Shown piece by piece: positions 27,348 through 36,221 of a DNA stretch of 64,000 nucleotides; the first letter of the stretch is position 1; each line of letters begins with the position of its first letter. Below the pieces are notes generated by a model. The model was given only the letters and a program-made list of their open reading frames with translations, did not search any database and had not been told where the DNA came from. This DNA is from Nocardioides anomalus (GTDB taxonomy: Bacteria; Actinomycetota; Actinomycetes; Propionibacteriales; Nocardioidaceae), in the NCBI RefSeq assembly GCF_011046535.1, contig NZ_CP049257.1, forward strand, positions 4,774,001-4,838,000, given 5' to 3'. Both the position numbers and the translations under genes were made by a program.

Positions 27348-28322
27348 GTGGCCGACACCCAGAGCGCCGAGGACGCGCAGGACTCCGGACTCGAGGACGG
27401 CTCCTCGCTGATCACGGTCATCGTCGCGCTGGTCGCCAACGGGGCGCTGGCGGTGGCCAAGACGGTCGCGGCGGTGATCACGGGCTCGGCCGCGATGGTG
27501 GCCGAGGCGGCGCACTCCTGGTCCGACACCGGCAACGAGGTCTTCCTGCTGGTGGCCGAGCGGCGAGGCAGCCGCCCGCGCGACGCCGACCACCCGCGCG
27601 GCTACGGGCGCGCGACGTACATCTGGTCGCTGGTGGCCGCCTTCGGGCTGTTCTCGGCCGGCGCGGTGGTCTCGGTCTGGCACGGCGTGACCGAGCTGAT
27701 GGGCGGCGGCGAGGGCGAGACGTCGTACACCGTCAACTACGTGGTGCTCGGCCTGGCCTTCCTCTTCGAGGGGGCGTCGTTCCTGCAGGCCTCGCGGCAG
27801 GTGCACGGCAAGGCCAGCCGGTTCGGGCTGCACCCGCTCCGCTACGTCACGCGCACCTCGGACCCGACGCTGCGCGCGGTGTTCTTCGAGGACTCCGCGG
27901 CGCTGGTCGGGCTGCTGCTGGCCGGGGGCGGCATCGGGCTGCACCAGCTCACCGGGCGGCACGAGTTCGACGCGCTGGGCTCGATCGCGGTCGGGCTGCT
28001 GCTGGCGGGGGTGGCGATCTTCCTGATGCGCCGCAACATGGACTACCTGCTCGGCGAGGGTGACTCCGAGGACCTGCGGCGCCAGGTCCTGACCCGGATG
28101 CTCGCGCACCCCGACATCGAGCGGATCACCTACCTGCACCTGGAGTTCGTCGGCCCCCAGCGGCTCTTCGTCGTCGCGGCCGTCGACCTCACCGGCGACG
28201 ACCGCGAGCCCGACCTGGCCGTGCGGCTGCGCCAGGTCGAGTCCGACGTCGAGCAGAACCAGACCATCGAGGACGCCGTGCTGACGCTGGCGCTGCCGTC
28301 CGACCCGGCGCTCACCCCCTGA
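27348..28322 (+). CDS. Cation diffusion facilitator family transporter
   Basis: A 324-residue CDF protein distinct from the one at 839. Transmembrane helices begin at LITVIVALVANGALAVAK. Metal-site residues lie in AEAAHSWSDTGNEVF (His-x3-Asp) and in the second-site FFEDSAALVG. The HPRGYGRATYIWSLV signature marks the FieF/YdfM-like branch. It lacks the His-rich N-terminus of the first CDF protein, so its substrate may be Fe, Mn or Zn. GTG 27348 is chosen because it sits just before the first soluble residues. Its 3' end overlaps the convergent ECF sigma gene by 11 bases. Confidence 0.88.
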   Translation: MADTQSAEDAQDSGLEDGSSLITVIVALVANGALAVAKTVAAVITGSAAMVAEAAHSWSDTGNEVFLLVAERRGSRPRDADHPRGYGRATYIWSLVAAFGLFSAGAVVSVWHGVTELMGGGEGETSYTVNYVVLGLAFLFEGASFLQASRQVHGKASRFGLHPLRYVTRTSDPTLRAVFFEDSAALVGLLLAGGGIGLHQLTGRHEFDALGSIAVGLLLAGVAIFLMRRNMDYLLGEGDSEDLRRQVLTRMLAHPDIERITYLHLEFVGPQRLFVVAAVDLTGDDREPDLAVRLRQVESDVEQNQTIEDAVLTLALPSDPALTP

Positions 28323-29457
28323 GCGACTGGCGCACCCGGGCGGCCTGCCGGGTCAGGTGGTCGCGCTCCGCGGTGCTGGGCGCGAGTCGCGCCGCCTCGG
28401 CGTAGCGGTCCGCGGCCGCGGCCAGGTCGCCGGAGCGCTCGAGCAGGTAGGCGTGCGCCGCCGCGTGCCGCGGCAGCGAGGCGTCGACCTGGGCCAGGGC
28501 GGCCAGCCCGGCGTCGGGACCGGACGCCTCGCCGACCGCGACGGCCCGGTTCAGCCGGACCACCGGGCTGTCGGTGAGCGCCAGCAGCTCGTCGTACCAC
28601 TCCACGACCTGGGGCCAGTCGGTCTCCTCGGCGCTCGCCGCGTCGCAGTGCAGCGCCGCGATCGCGGCCTGGGCCTGGTACTCCCCGAGCCGGTCCCGAG
28701 CCAGCGCGGCCTGCAGGATCGCGACGCCCTCGGCCACGAGCGCGGTGTCCCAGGTGGACCGGTCCTGCTCGGCCAGCGGCACGATCCGGCCGTCCGGCCC
28801 GCGGCGCGAGGCGCGGCGGGCGTGGTGCAGCAGCATCAGCGCGAGCAGCCCGGCCACCTCCGGGTCGTCGACCGCCGCGGCCAGCTGCCGGGTGAGCCGG
28901 ATCGCCTCGGCGGCGAGGTCGACCTCCCCGCCGTACCCCTCGTTGAAGACCAGGTAGAGCACCCGCAGCACGGTGGCCAGGTCGCCGGGCTCGTCGAGCG
29001 AGCGCCCGGCCACGGTGCGCTTGGCCCGGCTGATCCGCTGGGCCATCGTCGCCTCCGGGACCAGGTACGCCGCCGCGACCTGGCGGGTGGTCAGCCCGGC
29101 CACCGCCCGCAGGGTGAGCGCGGCGGCCGAGGCCGGCGACAGGGCCGGGTGGGCGCAGTGGAAGTAGAGCCACAGCGAGTCGTCCGCGCCCGCCACCGGC
29201 CCCGCCCCGGGCTCGAGCTCGACGGCCAGCTCGCGGTCGCGGCGCGCGGACTCCGACCGGGTCGCGTCGACGAACCGCCGCCACGCGGCGGTGACCAGCC
29301 ACGCCTTCGGGTCGCGCGGCGGGTCCTCGGGCCACACGTGCAGCGCGCGGACCAGCGCCTCCTGGACCGCGTCCTCGGCCGAGGCGAAGTCGGCCCCGCG
29401 CCGGACGAGGACGCCGATCACGCCCGGCACGAGCTCGCGCAGCAGCGGCTCGTTCAC
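28312..29457 (-). CDS. ECF42-type RNA polymerase sigma factor with C-terminal TPR-like extension
   Basis: A 381-residue extracytoplasmic-function sigma factor. Regions 2 and 4 occupy ~1-165 (DFASAEDAVQEALVRAL; AGLTTRQVAAAYLVPEATMAQRISRAKRTV). The long C-terminal part (VLYLVFNEGYGG... to LTRQAARV) is the alpha-helical, TPR-like module that defines the ECF42 group. In that group the extension is needed for activity and no classical anti-sigma factor is used. The next gene upstream in the operon encodes a DGPF/YCII protein, which is the hallmark ECF42 partner. GTG start at 29457. Confidence 0.92.
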   Translation of the reverse strand: MNEPLLRELVPGVIGVLVRRGADFASAEDAVQEALVRALHVWPEDPPRDPKAWLVTAAWRRFVDATRSESARRDRELAVELEPGAGPVAGADDSLWLYFHCAHPALSPASAAALTLRAVAGLTTRQVAAAYLVPEATMAQRISRAKRTVAGRSLDEPGDLATVLRVLYLVFNEGYGGEVDLAAEAIRLTRQLAAAVDDPEVAGLLALMLLHHARRASRRGPDGRIVPLAEQDRSTWDTALVAEGVAILQAALARDRLGEYQAQAAIAALHCDAASAEETDWPQVVEWYDELLALTDSPVVRLNRAVAVGEASGPDAGLAALAQVDASLPRHAAAHAYLLERSGDLAAAADRYAEAARLAPSTAERDHLTRQAARVRQSLRG

Positions 29458-29467
29458 CAGGCCCCGC

Positions 29468-29872
29468 TCACCAGTCCGGGCGCTCCGACCCGGTCATCAC
29501 GGGGCGCAGCTCGAGCCACTCCTGGATCGGCCGGCCGCCGTGGCCGGGCGCCTCCGAGAGCTCGGCGGCCACCTCCAGCGCCCGCTCCTCGCTGTCCACG
29601 TCGATCATCAGCCACCCGGCGATGAGGTCCTTGGTCTCCGCGAACGGGCCGTCGGTCACCGCCGGCTTCCCCGGTCCGTCGGAGCGCACGAAGGTGCCTC
29701 GCGGCAGCAGCGCGTGCTCCTCCACGAACTCCCCTGACGCGCGGAGCCGGTCGGAGAGGTCCGCCATGTACTGCACGTGGGTCGCGAACTCCTCCTCCGT
29801 CCACTGGTCCAGGGGTACGTCGTTGGGCGCGGTGGGCGCGCCGCGGTAGTGCTTGAGCAGCAGGTACTTCAT
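29468..29872 (-). CDS. YCII/DGPF-domain protein linked to ECF42 sigma factor
   Basis: A 134-residue dimeric alpha-beta barrel protein of the YCII-related group. It carries the diagnostic VTDGPFAETKDLIAGW motif and opens with MKYLLLKHYRG. DGPF proteins are conserved neighbours and regulon members of ECF42 sigma factors, but their biochemical role is unsettled. The stop is 11 bases before the sigma factor's GTG, so the two form an operon with this gene first. Confidence 0.92.
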   Translation of the reverse strand: MKYLLLKHYRGAPTAPNDVPLDQWTEEEFATHVQYMADLSDRLRASGEFVEEHALLPRGTFVRSDGPGKPAVTDGPFAETKDLIAGWLMIDVDSEERALEVAAELSEAPGHGGRPIQEWLELRPVMTGSERPDW

Positions 29873-29885
29873 CTGGCGGATCCTC

Positions 29886-30383
29886 TCAGGCGGGCTGGCG
29901 CTCGGCGCGCTGGCGGACCAGCTCCTCGACGGCGCTGGGCAGGGTGGTCTCGAAGTCGATCAGCTTGGCCCAGGTCGGGGTGATGACCAGGCGCACCATG
30001 CCGTCGTACAGCGAGCGGACCTCGGTCTCCCAGGCCACCCGCTGCTCCTCGCTCATGTCGTAGGAGCCGTTCATCTGCAGGTACTCCTCGGGGATGCCGT
30101 CGACGTCGTCGAGCTCCACGCGACCGCGCAGCAGCAGGATCTTGGGCGGGTGCACCTCGGTGTCGACGGTGAGAGCGACGGCCGGGTCGCGGCGCAGCGA
30201 GACCAGCTTGGGCGCGTTCCGGGTGGTGCAGCACACGACCTCGCGCCCGTTCCAGGTGAAGGCGATCGGCACGCAGCGCGGCGTGCCGTCGGCGGCCACG
30301 TAGGACAGGCGGGTGATGTCGCGGGCCAGCAGCGCGCGGCTGTGGGGACGGTCGAGGACCTCGGCGATCTGGTGCGGTGTCAT
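29886..30383 (-). CDS. Pyridoxamine 5'-phosphate oxidase-family FMN/F420-binding protein
   Basis: A 165-residue split-barrel flavin-binding protein. Characteristic elements are ALLARDITRLSYVAADGTPRCVPIAFTWNG and LRRDPAVALTVDTEV, strands that form the cofactor pocket. Members reduce small molecules with FMN or F420, and none can be assigned here. ATG 30383 is chosen; an in-frame ATG at 30419 would add 12 residues. It sits 13 bases upstream of the DGPF gene on the same strand and may be transcribed with the ECF42 pair. Confidence 0.82.
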   Translation of the reverse strand: MTPHQIAEVLDRPHSRALLARDITRLSYVAADGTPRCVPIAFTWNGREVVCCTTRNAPKLVSLRRDPAVALTVDTEVHPPKILLLRGRVELDDVDGIPEEYLQMNGSYDMSEEQRVAWETEVRSLYDGMVRLVITPTWAKLIDFETTLPSAVEELVRQRAERQPA

Positions 30384-30443
30384 GCCCCGGGGACGGAGCC
30401 GTCCCGGCGTTCTCGACATCGCGCGGAAAGTTGGTGGAGACTC

Positions 30444-30475
30444 TTGACGGTTAATTAGTAAGTGAGGTTTCCTAA
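30444..30475 (+). promoter_or_regulatory. Candidate promoter/operator of the ROK-regulated sugar operon
   Basis: This AT-rich stretch just ahead of the ROK gene contains a -35-like TTGACG (30444-30449) and an imperfect inverted repeat TTAGTAAG (30455-30462) / TTTCCTAA (30468-30475), flanked by GGTTA and TAACC. TTAG...CTAA palindromes are typical of ROK-family binding sites, so autoregulation is likely. The -10 box is not clear, and the ROK mRNA may have a very short leader. Confidence 0.5.
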
Positions 30476-30480
30476 CCAAC

Positions 30481-31602
30481 GTGACGAGCACCCCCGTACG
30501 GCGAGCGCTGCGGCCCAGCGGCCGGCTGCTGCCCGAGGACACCCGCCGTCACCACCGGGCGCTGCTGCTCCAGCTGCTCTTCCGCTACGGACCCGCGAGC
30601 CGCGCCGACCTGGCCCGCTCCAGCGGCCTGACCAAGGTGAGCGTCTCCGACGTGGTCGGCGACCTGCTGGCCGAGGGGCTGCTCACCGAGGCGGTCGCGA
30701 CGGCCCAGGGCCGGGTGGGCAAGCCGCCGGTGCTGGTCTCGCTGGCCGAGGGGTCGCGCCAGGTCGTGGCGGTGGACCTCTCCGCCGACGGCCTGGTCTC
30801 CGGGGCGCTGCTCAACCTGTCCGGCGACGTCCAGGAGCGGCGCGGCCGCCCCCTGGAGGGCCGCCGGGGCGAGACCGCGCAGGACCTGGTCCACGACCTG
30901 GTCCGGGAGCTGGTCGGCCTGGCGACCCAGCCGGTCCTGGGCATCGGCGTCGGCACGCCGGGCGTGGTCGACGCCGCCGGGGTCGTCGTGGACGCACCCA
31001 ACCTGGGCTGGCACGGCACCGGGCTCGCGGAGGCTCTCCGCCACGAGTTCGGGCTCCCGGTCTTCGTGGCCAACGACGCCAACACCGCCGTCCTGGGCGA
31101 GCACACCTTCGGCGACGCCGGCGACGGCGGGCTCATGCTCATCCGGGTCGGCACCGGCGTGGGCGCGGGCCTGGTGCTCGAGGGCGCGCTGCTGCACGGT
31201 CACCGCTCGGCGGCCGGCGAGGTCGGCCACGTGGTCGTCGACCCCGACGGCGCCGCCTGCGCCTGTGGCCGCCGCGGCTGCCTGGAGACCGTGCTGGCCG
31301 CCCCGCACCTGCGCGAGCGGCTGGACGCCGAGGGACCGGCCGGGCTCACCGCGGTCGGCGTCCAGGTCGGCGTCGTCCTGGCCCCCGTGGTCGGGACCCT
31401 CAACCTGCACGAGCTGGTCCTCAGCGGCCCGCTCGAGCTGCTCGACGGCCCCCTCCTGGAGGCCGTCGACCGCACGATCCGCGAGCGCGCCATGCCGGTC
31501 TCCGGCGAGGAGCTCGTGGTCCGCACGTCCGCGCTGGGCGAAGACGTGGTGCTCGTGGGTGCCGCGGTCCTCGTCCTGGCCGGTCAGCTGGGGGTGTCCT
31601 GA
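30481..31602 (+). CDS. ROK-family transcriptional regulator (NagC-like repressor)
   Basis: A 373-residue regulator. The N-terminal winged helix (ASRADLARSSGLTKVSVSDVVGDLLAEGLL, ~40-70) is joined to a ROK sugar-kinase-like domain. Features are GIGVGTPGVVD, the sugar-binding SAAGEVGH, and the zinc-binding ACACGRRGCLE. It should repress the downstream uptake and catabolism operon and release DNA on binding an amino sugar or its phosphate. GTG start at 30481 directly follows the candidate operator. Inducer identity is inferred from the NagK, GH3 and NagB genes downstream. Confidence 0.9.
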   Translation: MTSTPVRRALRPSGRLLPEDTRRHHRALLLQLLFRYGPASRADLARSSGLTKVSVSDVVGDLLAEGLLTEAVATAQGRVGKPPVLVSLAEGSRQVVAVDLSADGLVSGALLNLSGDVQERRGRPLEGRRGETAQDLVHDLVRELVGLATQPVLGIGVGTPGVVDAAGVVVDAPNLGWHGTGLAEALRHEFGLPVFVANDANTAVLGEHTFGDAGDGGLMLIRVGTGVGAGLVLEGALLHGHRSAAGEVGHVVVDPDGAACACGRRGCLETVLAAPHLRERLDAEGPAGLTAVGVQVGVVLAPVVGTLNLHELVLSGPLELLDGPLLEAVDRTIRERAMPVSGEELVVRTSALGEDVVLVGAAVLVLAGQLGVS

Positions 31603-31661
31603 CATGCACCAGACCCGCCGGCACCACCAGTGAAGTGAAAGTCCTGACGAGAGGAATCAGG

Positions 31662-32969
31662 GTGCGCACCAACAAGCGAAACGTGTTCCGGACGGGCGCG
31701 GTGGCCACGGCCGGCGTGCTGGCCCTCGGGCTCGGTCTGACCGCCTGCGGCGGGGACGACGACGCGGACGCCGCCTCGGGCGACGGCGGTCCCGACAAGG
31801 CCGACATCCGGGTGTGGCTCAACGGCACCGACACCCCGGACGCGGCCCGCGACTGGCTGAAGAAGACCTTCGAGGACCAGCACCCCGGCTCCACGCTGAC
31901 CATCGAGCAGCAGGAGTGGGAGGGGCTGGTCGAGAAGCTGACCACGTCGCTCTCCAGCGACTCCGAGACCCCCGACGTGGTCGAGGTCGGCAACACCCAG
32001 GCCCCGACGTTCACCGCCGCCGGCGCCTTCGCCGACGTCAGCGACGACCTGGCCGACTGGGGCGGCGACGACCTGCTGCAGGGCTTCGTGGACAACGCCT
32101 CGGTCGACGGCAAGGCCATGGCTGTGCCCTACTACGCCGGCTCGAAGTACATCTTCTACCGCAAGGACCTGATGGAGCAGGCGGGCATCGAGGTGCCCAC
32201 GACCATGGACGAATTCGTCCAGGCCGCCATCGACCTCAAGAAGGCCAACCCGCAGCCGGCCAACTTCTCCGGCTTCTGGTTCCCCGGCCAGGACTGGCGC
32301 AACGGCGTCGCGTTCGTCTGGGACGCCGGCGGGGACTTGGCCACCGAGCAGGACGGCTCCTGGCAGGGCGCGCTCTCCTCGCCCGAGTCGGTGGCCGGCC
32401 TTGAGACCGTGCAGAAGCTGATGACCGAGGCCTCGGGCGCACCCAAGGACGGCAACGAGGAGAACCCGCAGACGCCGTTCTGCGCCGGCGAGGTCGGCAT
32501 GCTGTCCGCTCCCGGCTGGGTCAAGGGCCTCATCGAGGACCCCGAGACCGGCTGCCCGGACATGGTGGCGAACCTCGGCGTCTTCGCCCTCCCGGGCTCC
32601 GACGGCTCGCCGGCCCCGGTGCTGCTCGGCGGCTCCGACATCGCCATCTCGGCCAAGTCGCAGAACCAGGACCTGGCCAAGGACGTCGTCGGGCTGATGC
32701 TCAGCGACGACTACCAGAAGATGATGGCCGAGGCCGGTCTGACGCCGGCCAAGAGCTCGCTGTCCGGCGAGCTCGGCTCCGACGAGTACGCCGAGGCGAC
32801 CATCGCCGCCGCGTCCGACGCCAAGCTCACCCCGGCCGCGCCGGGCTGGGCCGAGGTCGAGGGCTCACGGGTCCTGGAGGACCTGTTCGTCGACATCGCC
32901 AAGGGCGGCGACGTCCAGGAGCTGGCCACCGCCGCCGACGAGAAGATCACCGAGCAGCTCGGCGGCTGA
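31662..32969 (+). CDS. Sugar ABC transporter substrate-binding lipoprotein (family 1)
   Basis: A 435-residue extracellular solute-binding protein of the carbohydrate uptake 1 class. The signal peptide ends with lipobox LTAC (Cys29). The mature protein opens with a long acidic linker, then IRVWLNGTDTPDAARDWLKKTFE. Family elements include VVEVGNTQAPTF and AVPYYAGSKYIFYRKDLMEQAG. GAGGAA five bases upstream of GTG 31662 sets the start. The likely substrate is N-acetylglucosamine or a chitin/muropeptide-derived saccharide, inferred from the operon. Confidence 0.9.
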   Translation: MRTNKRNVFRTGAVATAGVLALGLGLTACGGDDDADAASGDGGPDKADIRVWLNGTDTPDAARDWLKKTFEDQHPGSTLTIEQQEWEGLVEKLTTSLSSDSETPDVVEVGNTQAPTFTAAGAFADVSDDLADWGGDDLLQGFVDNASVDGKAMAVPYYAGSKYIFYRKDLMEQAGIEVPTTMDEFVQAAIDLKKANPQPANFSGFWFPGQDWRNGVAFVWDAGGDLATEQDGSWQGALSSPESVAGLETVQKLMTEASGAPKDGNEENPQTPFCAGEVGMLSAPGWVKGLIEDPETGCPDMVANLGVFALPGSDGSPAPVLLGGSDIAISAKSQNQDLAKDVVGLMLSDDYQKMMAEAGLTPAKSSLSGELGSDEYAEATIAAASDAKLTPAAPGWAEVEGSRVLEDLFVDIAKGGDVQELATAADEKITEQLGG

Positions 32970-32996
32970 TCCCTGTCCCACCCGCACGAGTGACCC

Positions 32997-33038
32997 CGGC
33001 CGGGGCGACGGTCCCTGCGACCACCACCGCCCCGGCCG
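32997..33038 (+). promoter_or_regulatory. Intercistronic hairpin between binding protein and permease genes
   Basis: Arms at 32997-33007 and 33028-33038 (CGGCCGGGGCG and its exact complement) form an 11-bp GC stem with a 20-base loop. There is no U-tract. Such hairpins commonly protect the binding-protein mRNA and lower permease expression, matching the usual excess of binding protein over permease. Confidence 0.6.
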
Positions 33039-33087
33039 CGGCATGCGGCGATGATCACCCCAGAGCACCCAGGAGAGGAGGAGCGCG

Positions 33088-34047
33088 GTGACCGTGACGA
33101 CCACCGCGCCGGCGCCGACGCCGGCGCTGCCCGACGACGTACCCGTGGAGCGGCCGCGCCGGCGCCGCGCGGGCCGGCTGCCCTACGCGCTGGTCCTGCC
33201 CGCCACCGCGCTCCTCGCGCTCTCGCTGGCCTACCCGCTCATCCGGCAGGTGGTGCTGTCCTTCCACGAGTACGGCCTGGCCCAGCAGTTCGGCCAGCCG
33301 GCCGCGTGGGTCGGGCTGGACAACTACCGGGCGCTGGTCAGCGACGCCTACCTGTGGAACGTCGTGCTCCGAACGGTCGTCTTCTGCCTGTTCAACGCCG
33401 GCGTCACGATGCTGCTCGGGATGGGCGTCGCGCTGCTCATGCGGCTGATGTCCGGACCGGTCCGGCTGCTGGTGCAGGCGGGCCTGCTGCTGGCGTGGGC
33501 GATGCCGGTGGTCGCGTCGCTGACGGTCTGGCAGTGGCTCTTCGACACCCAGTACGGCGTCGTGAACTGGACCCTCACCCACATCGGCGGCGACTACCAG
33601 GGCCACTCCTGGCTGCTCGAGCCGCTGTCGTTCTTCTTCGTGGCCACGGTGATCGTGGTGTGGATGAGCGTGCCGTTCGTGGCCTTCACCAGCTACGCCG
33701 CGCTCACCCAGGTCAGCGAGGACCTCACCGAGGCCGCCGAGCTCGACGGCGCCGGCGCGTGGCAGCGGCTGCGCCACGTCGTGCTGCCCTCGATCCGGCC
33801 GGTGCTGCTGGTCATCGCGCTGCTCCAGGTCATCTGGGACCTGCGCGTCTTCACCCAGATCTACGTCCTCCAGAAGGCCGGCGGCGTCACCCGCGACACC
33901 AACCTGCTCGGCACCTACATCTACCGGCTCGGCATCGGCGGCGGCGACTTCGGCACGGCCGCCGCGGTGGCGATGTTCATGCTCGCGCTGACCGTGCTGC
34001 TCACCGCGCCGTACGTGCGCCTGATGCTCAAGGCCGAGGAGGACTAG
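33088..34047 (+). CDS. Sugar ABC transporter permease (MalF/UgpA type)
   Basis: A 319-residue inner-membrane permease with six predicted helices, starting LPYALVLPATALLALSLAYPLI. The EAA loop that contacts the ATPase is EAAELDGAGAWQRLRHVVLPSIRP. Together with the next gene it forms the heterodimeric channel for the binding protein at 31662. GTG 33088 follows an AGGAGAGGAGG-rich stretch. No ATPase gene lies in the operon; a shared MsiK-like ATPase elsewhere is the usual actinobacterial arrangement. Confidence 0.93.
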   Translation: MTVTTTAPAPTPALPDDVPVERPRRRRAGRLPYALVLPATALLALSLAYPLIRQVVLSFHEYGLAQQFGQPAAWVGLDNYRALVSDAYLWNVVLRTVVFCLFNAGVTMLLGMGVALLMRLMSGPVRLLVQAGLLLAWAMPVVASLTVWQWLFDTQYGVVNWTLTHIGGDYQGHSWLLEPLSFFFVATVIVVWMSVPFVAFTSYAALTQVSEDLTEAAELDGAGAWQRLRHVVLPSIRPVLLVIALLQVIWDLRVFTQIYVLQKAGGVTRDTNLLGTYIYRLGIGGGDFGTAAAVAMFMLALTVLLTAPYVRLMLKAEED

Positions 34048-34050
34048 GTC

Positions 34051-34890
34051 GTGGCCCGTCGTACGTCGCCCACGGTCCGCTGGAGCGCCAACCTGGCCGG
34101 CCTGGTGGTCTTCGCGCTCTGTGCGTTCCCGGTCTACTGGATGGTCAACACCTCGCTGCTGCCGCGCCGCGAGATCAACGTGCCGGACCCGACGTTCATC
34201 CCGCTCGGCGGCACCCTGGACAACTACCGCCGGGTGCTCGAGGGCGGCCGGTTCTTCGACGCGCTCTGGATGAGCCTGGGCGTCACCGTGGCCACCGTCG
34301 TGGTGTCGCTGGCCTTCGCGTTCCTGGCCGCACTGGCCGTGACCCGGTTCCGCTTCCGGGGGCGCAAGTCGTTCATCTTCGCGCTGCTGCTGATCCAGAT
34401 GATCCCCGTCGAGGGCCTGTTCATCAGCCAGTACAAGATGCTCGAGGGCTTCCACCTGCTCAACACCATCGCCGGGCTCACGCTGGTCTACGTCGCCAAC
34501 GTGCTGCCCTTCACGGTCTGGACCCTGCGCGGCTTCGTGGCCGGGGTGCCCTACGAGCTCGAGGAGGCCGCGATGATGGACGGCTGCTCGCGCTTCCAGG
34601 CCTTCCGCAAGATCACCTTCCCGCTGCTCGCGCCCGGGCTGGTCGCGACCGGCGTCTTCGGCTTCATCCAGGCCTGGAACGAGTTCACGCTCGCGGTCGT
34701 GGTGATGACCCGCGACGACAAGAAGACGCTGCCGGTGTGGCTGGCCGGCTTCCTCGACGCCAACCGCGGCATCGACTGGGGCGGCGTGATGGCCGGCTCC
34801 ACGCTCATCGCGATCCCGGTCATCGTCTTCTTCCTCATCGTCCAGGGCCGGATGGTCAGCGGGCTGACCGCGGGGGCGGTGAAGGGGTGA
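34051..34890 (+). CDS. Sugar ABC transporter permease (MalG/UgpE type)
   Basis: A 279-residue partner permease with about six helices. The EAA motif is LEEAAMMDGCSRFQAFRKITFPLLAPG. The N-terminal NLAGLVVFALCAFPVYWMVNTSL and the LLIQMIPVEGLFISQYKML helix are typical of MalG-like subunits. The gap to the preceding permease is 3 bases, and the stop overlaps the GH3 gene as GTGA. It forms the channel with the protein encoded just upstream. Confidence 0.93.
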   Translation: MARRTSPTVRWSANLAGLVVFALCAFPVYWMVNTSLLPRREINVPDPTFIPLGGTLDNYRRVLEGGRFFDALWMSLGVTVATVVVSLAFAFLAALAVTRFRFRGRKSFIFALLLIQMIPVEGLFISQYKMLEGFHLLNTIAGLTLVYVANVLPFTVWTLRGFVAGVPYELEEAAMMDGCSRFQAFRKITFPLLAPGLVATGVFGFIQAWNEFTLAVVVMTRDDKKTLPVWLAGFLDANRGIDWGGVMAGSTLIAIPVIVFFLIVQGRMVSGLTAGAVKG

Positions 34891-36221
34891 GCCTGGAGTC
34901 GCTGGCGCTGCGCGTCCTGCTGCCGGCCTTCCCCGGCGCGACGCTCGCCCCGGACGTGCGCGCGCTGCTGGCCGACGGGCTGGGCGGGGTCTGCCTGTTC
35001 GGCTCCAACACCGCCGACGGCCCCGAGGCCGTGGCCGCGCTGACCGCGGCGATCCGCGCGGTCGCGCCGGACGCGGTGGTGGCCGTCGACGAGGAGGGTG
35101 GCGACGTCACCCGGCTGCACGGGCAGGACGGCTCGCCGGTGCTCGGCGCGCTGGCCCTCGGCCACGTCGACGACCTCGACCTGACCCGGGCCGCCGGCCG
35201 CGCGGTCGGCGCCGAGCTGGCCGCGCTCGGGATCACCCTCGACCTCGGCCCGGTCGCCGACGTGAACTCCAACCCGGACAACCCGGTCATCGGCACGCGC
35301 TCCTTCGGCAGCGACCCCGCCCTGGTCGCCCGGCACGTCGCCGCCTGGACCACCGGCCTGCAGTCCGCGGGCGTCGCGGCCTGCGCCAAGCACTTCCCGG
35401 GCCACGGCGACACCGCGGTGGACAGCCACCTGGCCCTGCCGGTCGTCGAGGCCGACCTCGACACGCTGGCCGCGCGCGAGCTGGTGCCGTTCGAGGCCGC
35501 GGTCGCGGCCGGCGTCGCCGCCGTGATGACCTCGCACGTCGTCGTGCCGGCGCTCGACCCCGACCGGCCGGCCACGCTGAGCCCGGTCGTGCTCGGGCTG
35601 CTGCGCGACCGGCTCGGCTTCCGCGGCGTCGTGGTGAGCGACGCCCTGGACATGGCCGGCGCCTCCGGCGGTCGCGGGATCCCCGAGGCGGCGGTGCTCT
35701 CGCTCGCGGCCGGCGCGGACCTGCTCTGCCTCGGCGCGGACAAGGACGTCGCGCTGGTCCGCGAGGTCCAGGCCGCGGTGGTCACCGCCGTCCGCGACGG
35801 GCGGCTGCCGGAGGAGCGGCTGGTCGAGGCGGCCCAGGCGATCGACGGGCTGCACCGTGCCGCCGCGTCGCCGGTCACCGTCACCGGGCCGCTGCCGGAC
35901 CTGCGGGGGGCGACCGTCGTCCGCGTGGACTCCGCGCCGACCATCGCGGTCGGCGACACCACCTGGGGCCTGCCCGCCGACGTGGTCGTCGCGCCGGGCG
36001 CCACCGACCTGCCGCCCGGTCCGCTGGTCCTCCAGGTCCGTGACGCCCACCGCCAGCCCGCCGTGCAGGCCACGCTGGCGGCCGCGCCTGTGGGCTCGGT
36101 CGTGGTCGAGTGGGGCTGGCCGGGTCGGCGTACCGACCACCTGCCGACCGTCGAGGCCCGCGGCTGGTCGCGGCCCGGCGCGGCCGCGGTGGCCGACGTG
36201 CTGAGAGGAGCCGGCTGGTGA
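34887..36221 (+). CDS. Glycoside hydrolase family 3, beta-N-acetylhexosaminidase (NagZ-like)
   Basis: A 444-residue cytoplasmic GH3 enzyme with no signal peptide. The NagZ signature KHFPGHGDTAVDSHLALP (168-185) supplies the His/Asp acid-base pair, and VVVSDALDMAG gives nucleophile Asp252. The C-terminal ~100 residues are a divergent extra domain. It should remove GlcNAc from imported chitin oligosaccharides or muropeptides. The GTG at 34887 overlaps the permease stop, and its own stop overlaps the ROK kinase start as GTGA. This supports an intracellular degradation step between uptake and phosphorylation. Confidence 0.92.
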   Translation: MSLESLALRVLLPAFPGATLAPDVRALLADGLGGVCLFGSNTADGPEAVAALTAAIRAVAPDAVVAVDEEGGDVTRLHGQDGSPVLGALALGHVDDLDLTRAAGRAVGAELAALGITLDLGPVADVNSNPDNPVIGTRSFGSDPALVARHVAAWTTGLQSAGVAACAKHFPGHGDTAVDSHLALPVVEADLDTLAARELVPFEAAVAAGVAAVMTSHVVVPALDPDRPATLSPVVLGLLRDRLGFRGVVVSDALDMAGASGGRGIPEAAVLSLAAGADLLCLGADKDVALVREVQAAVVTAVRDGRLPEERLVEAAQAIDGLHRAAASPVTVTGPLPDLRGATVVRVDSAPTIAVGDTTWGLPADVVVAPGATDLPPGPLVLQVRDAHRQPAVQATLAAAPVGSVVVEWGWPGRRTDHLPTVEARGWSRPGAAAVADVLRGAGW

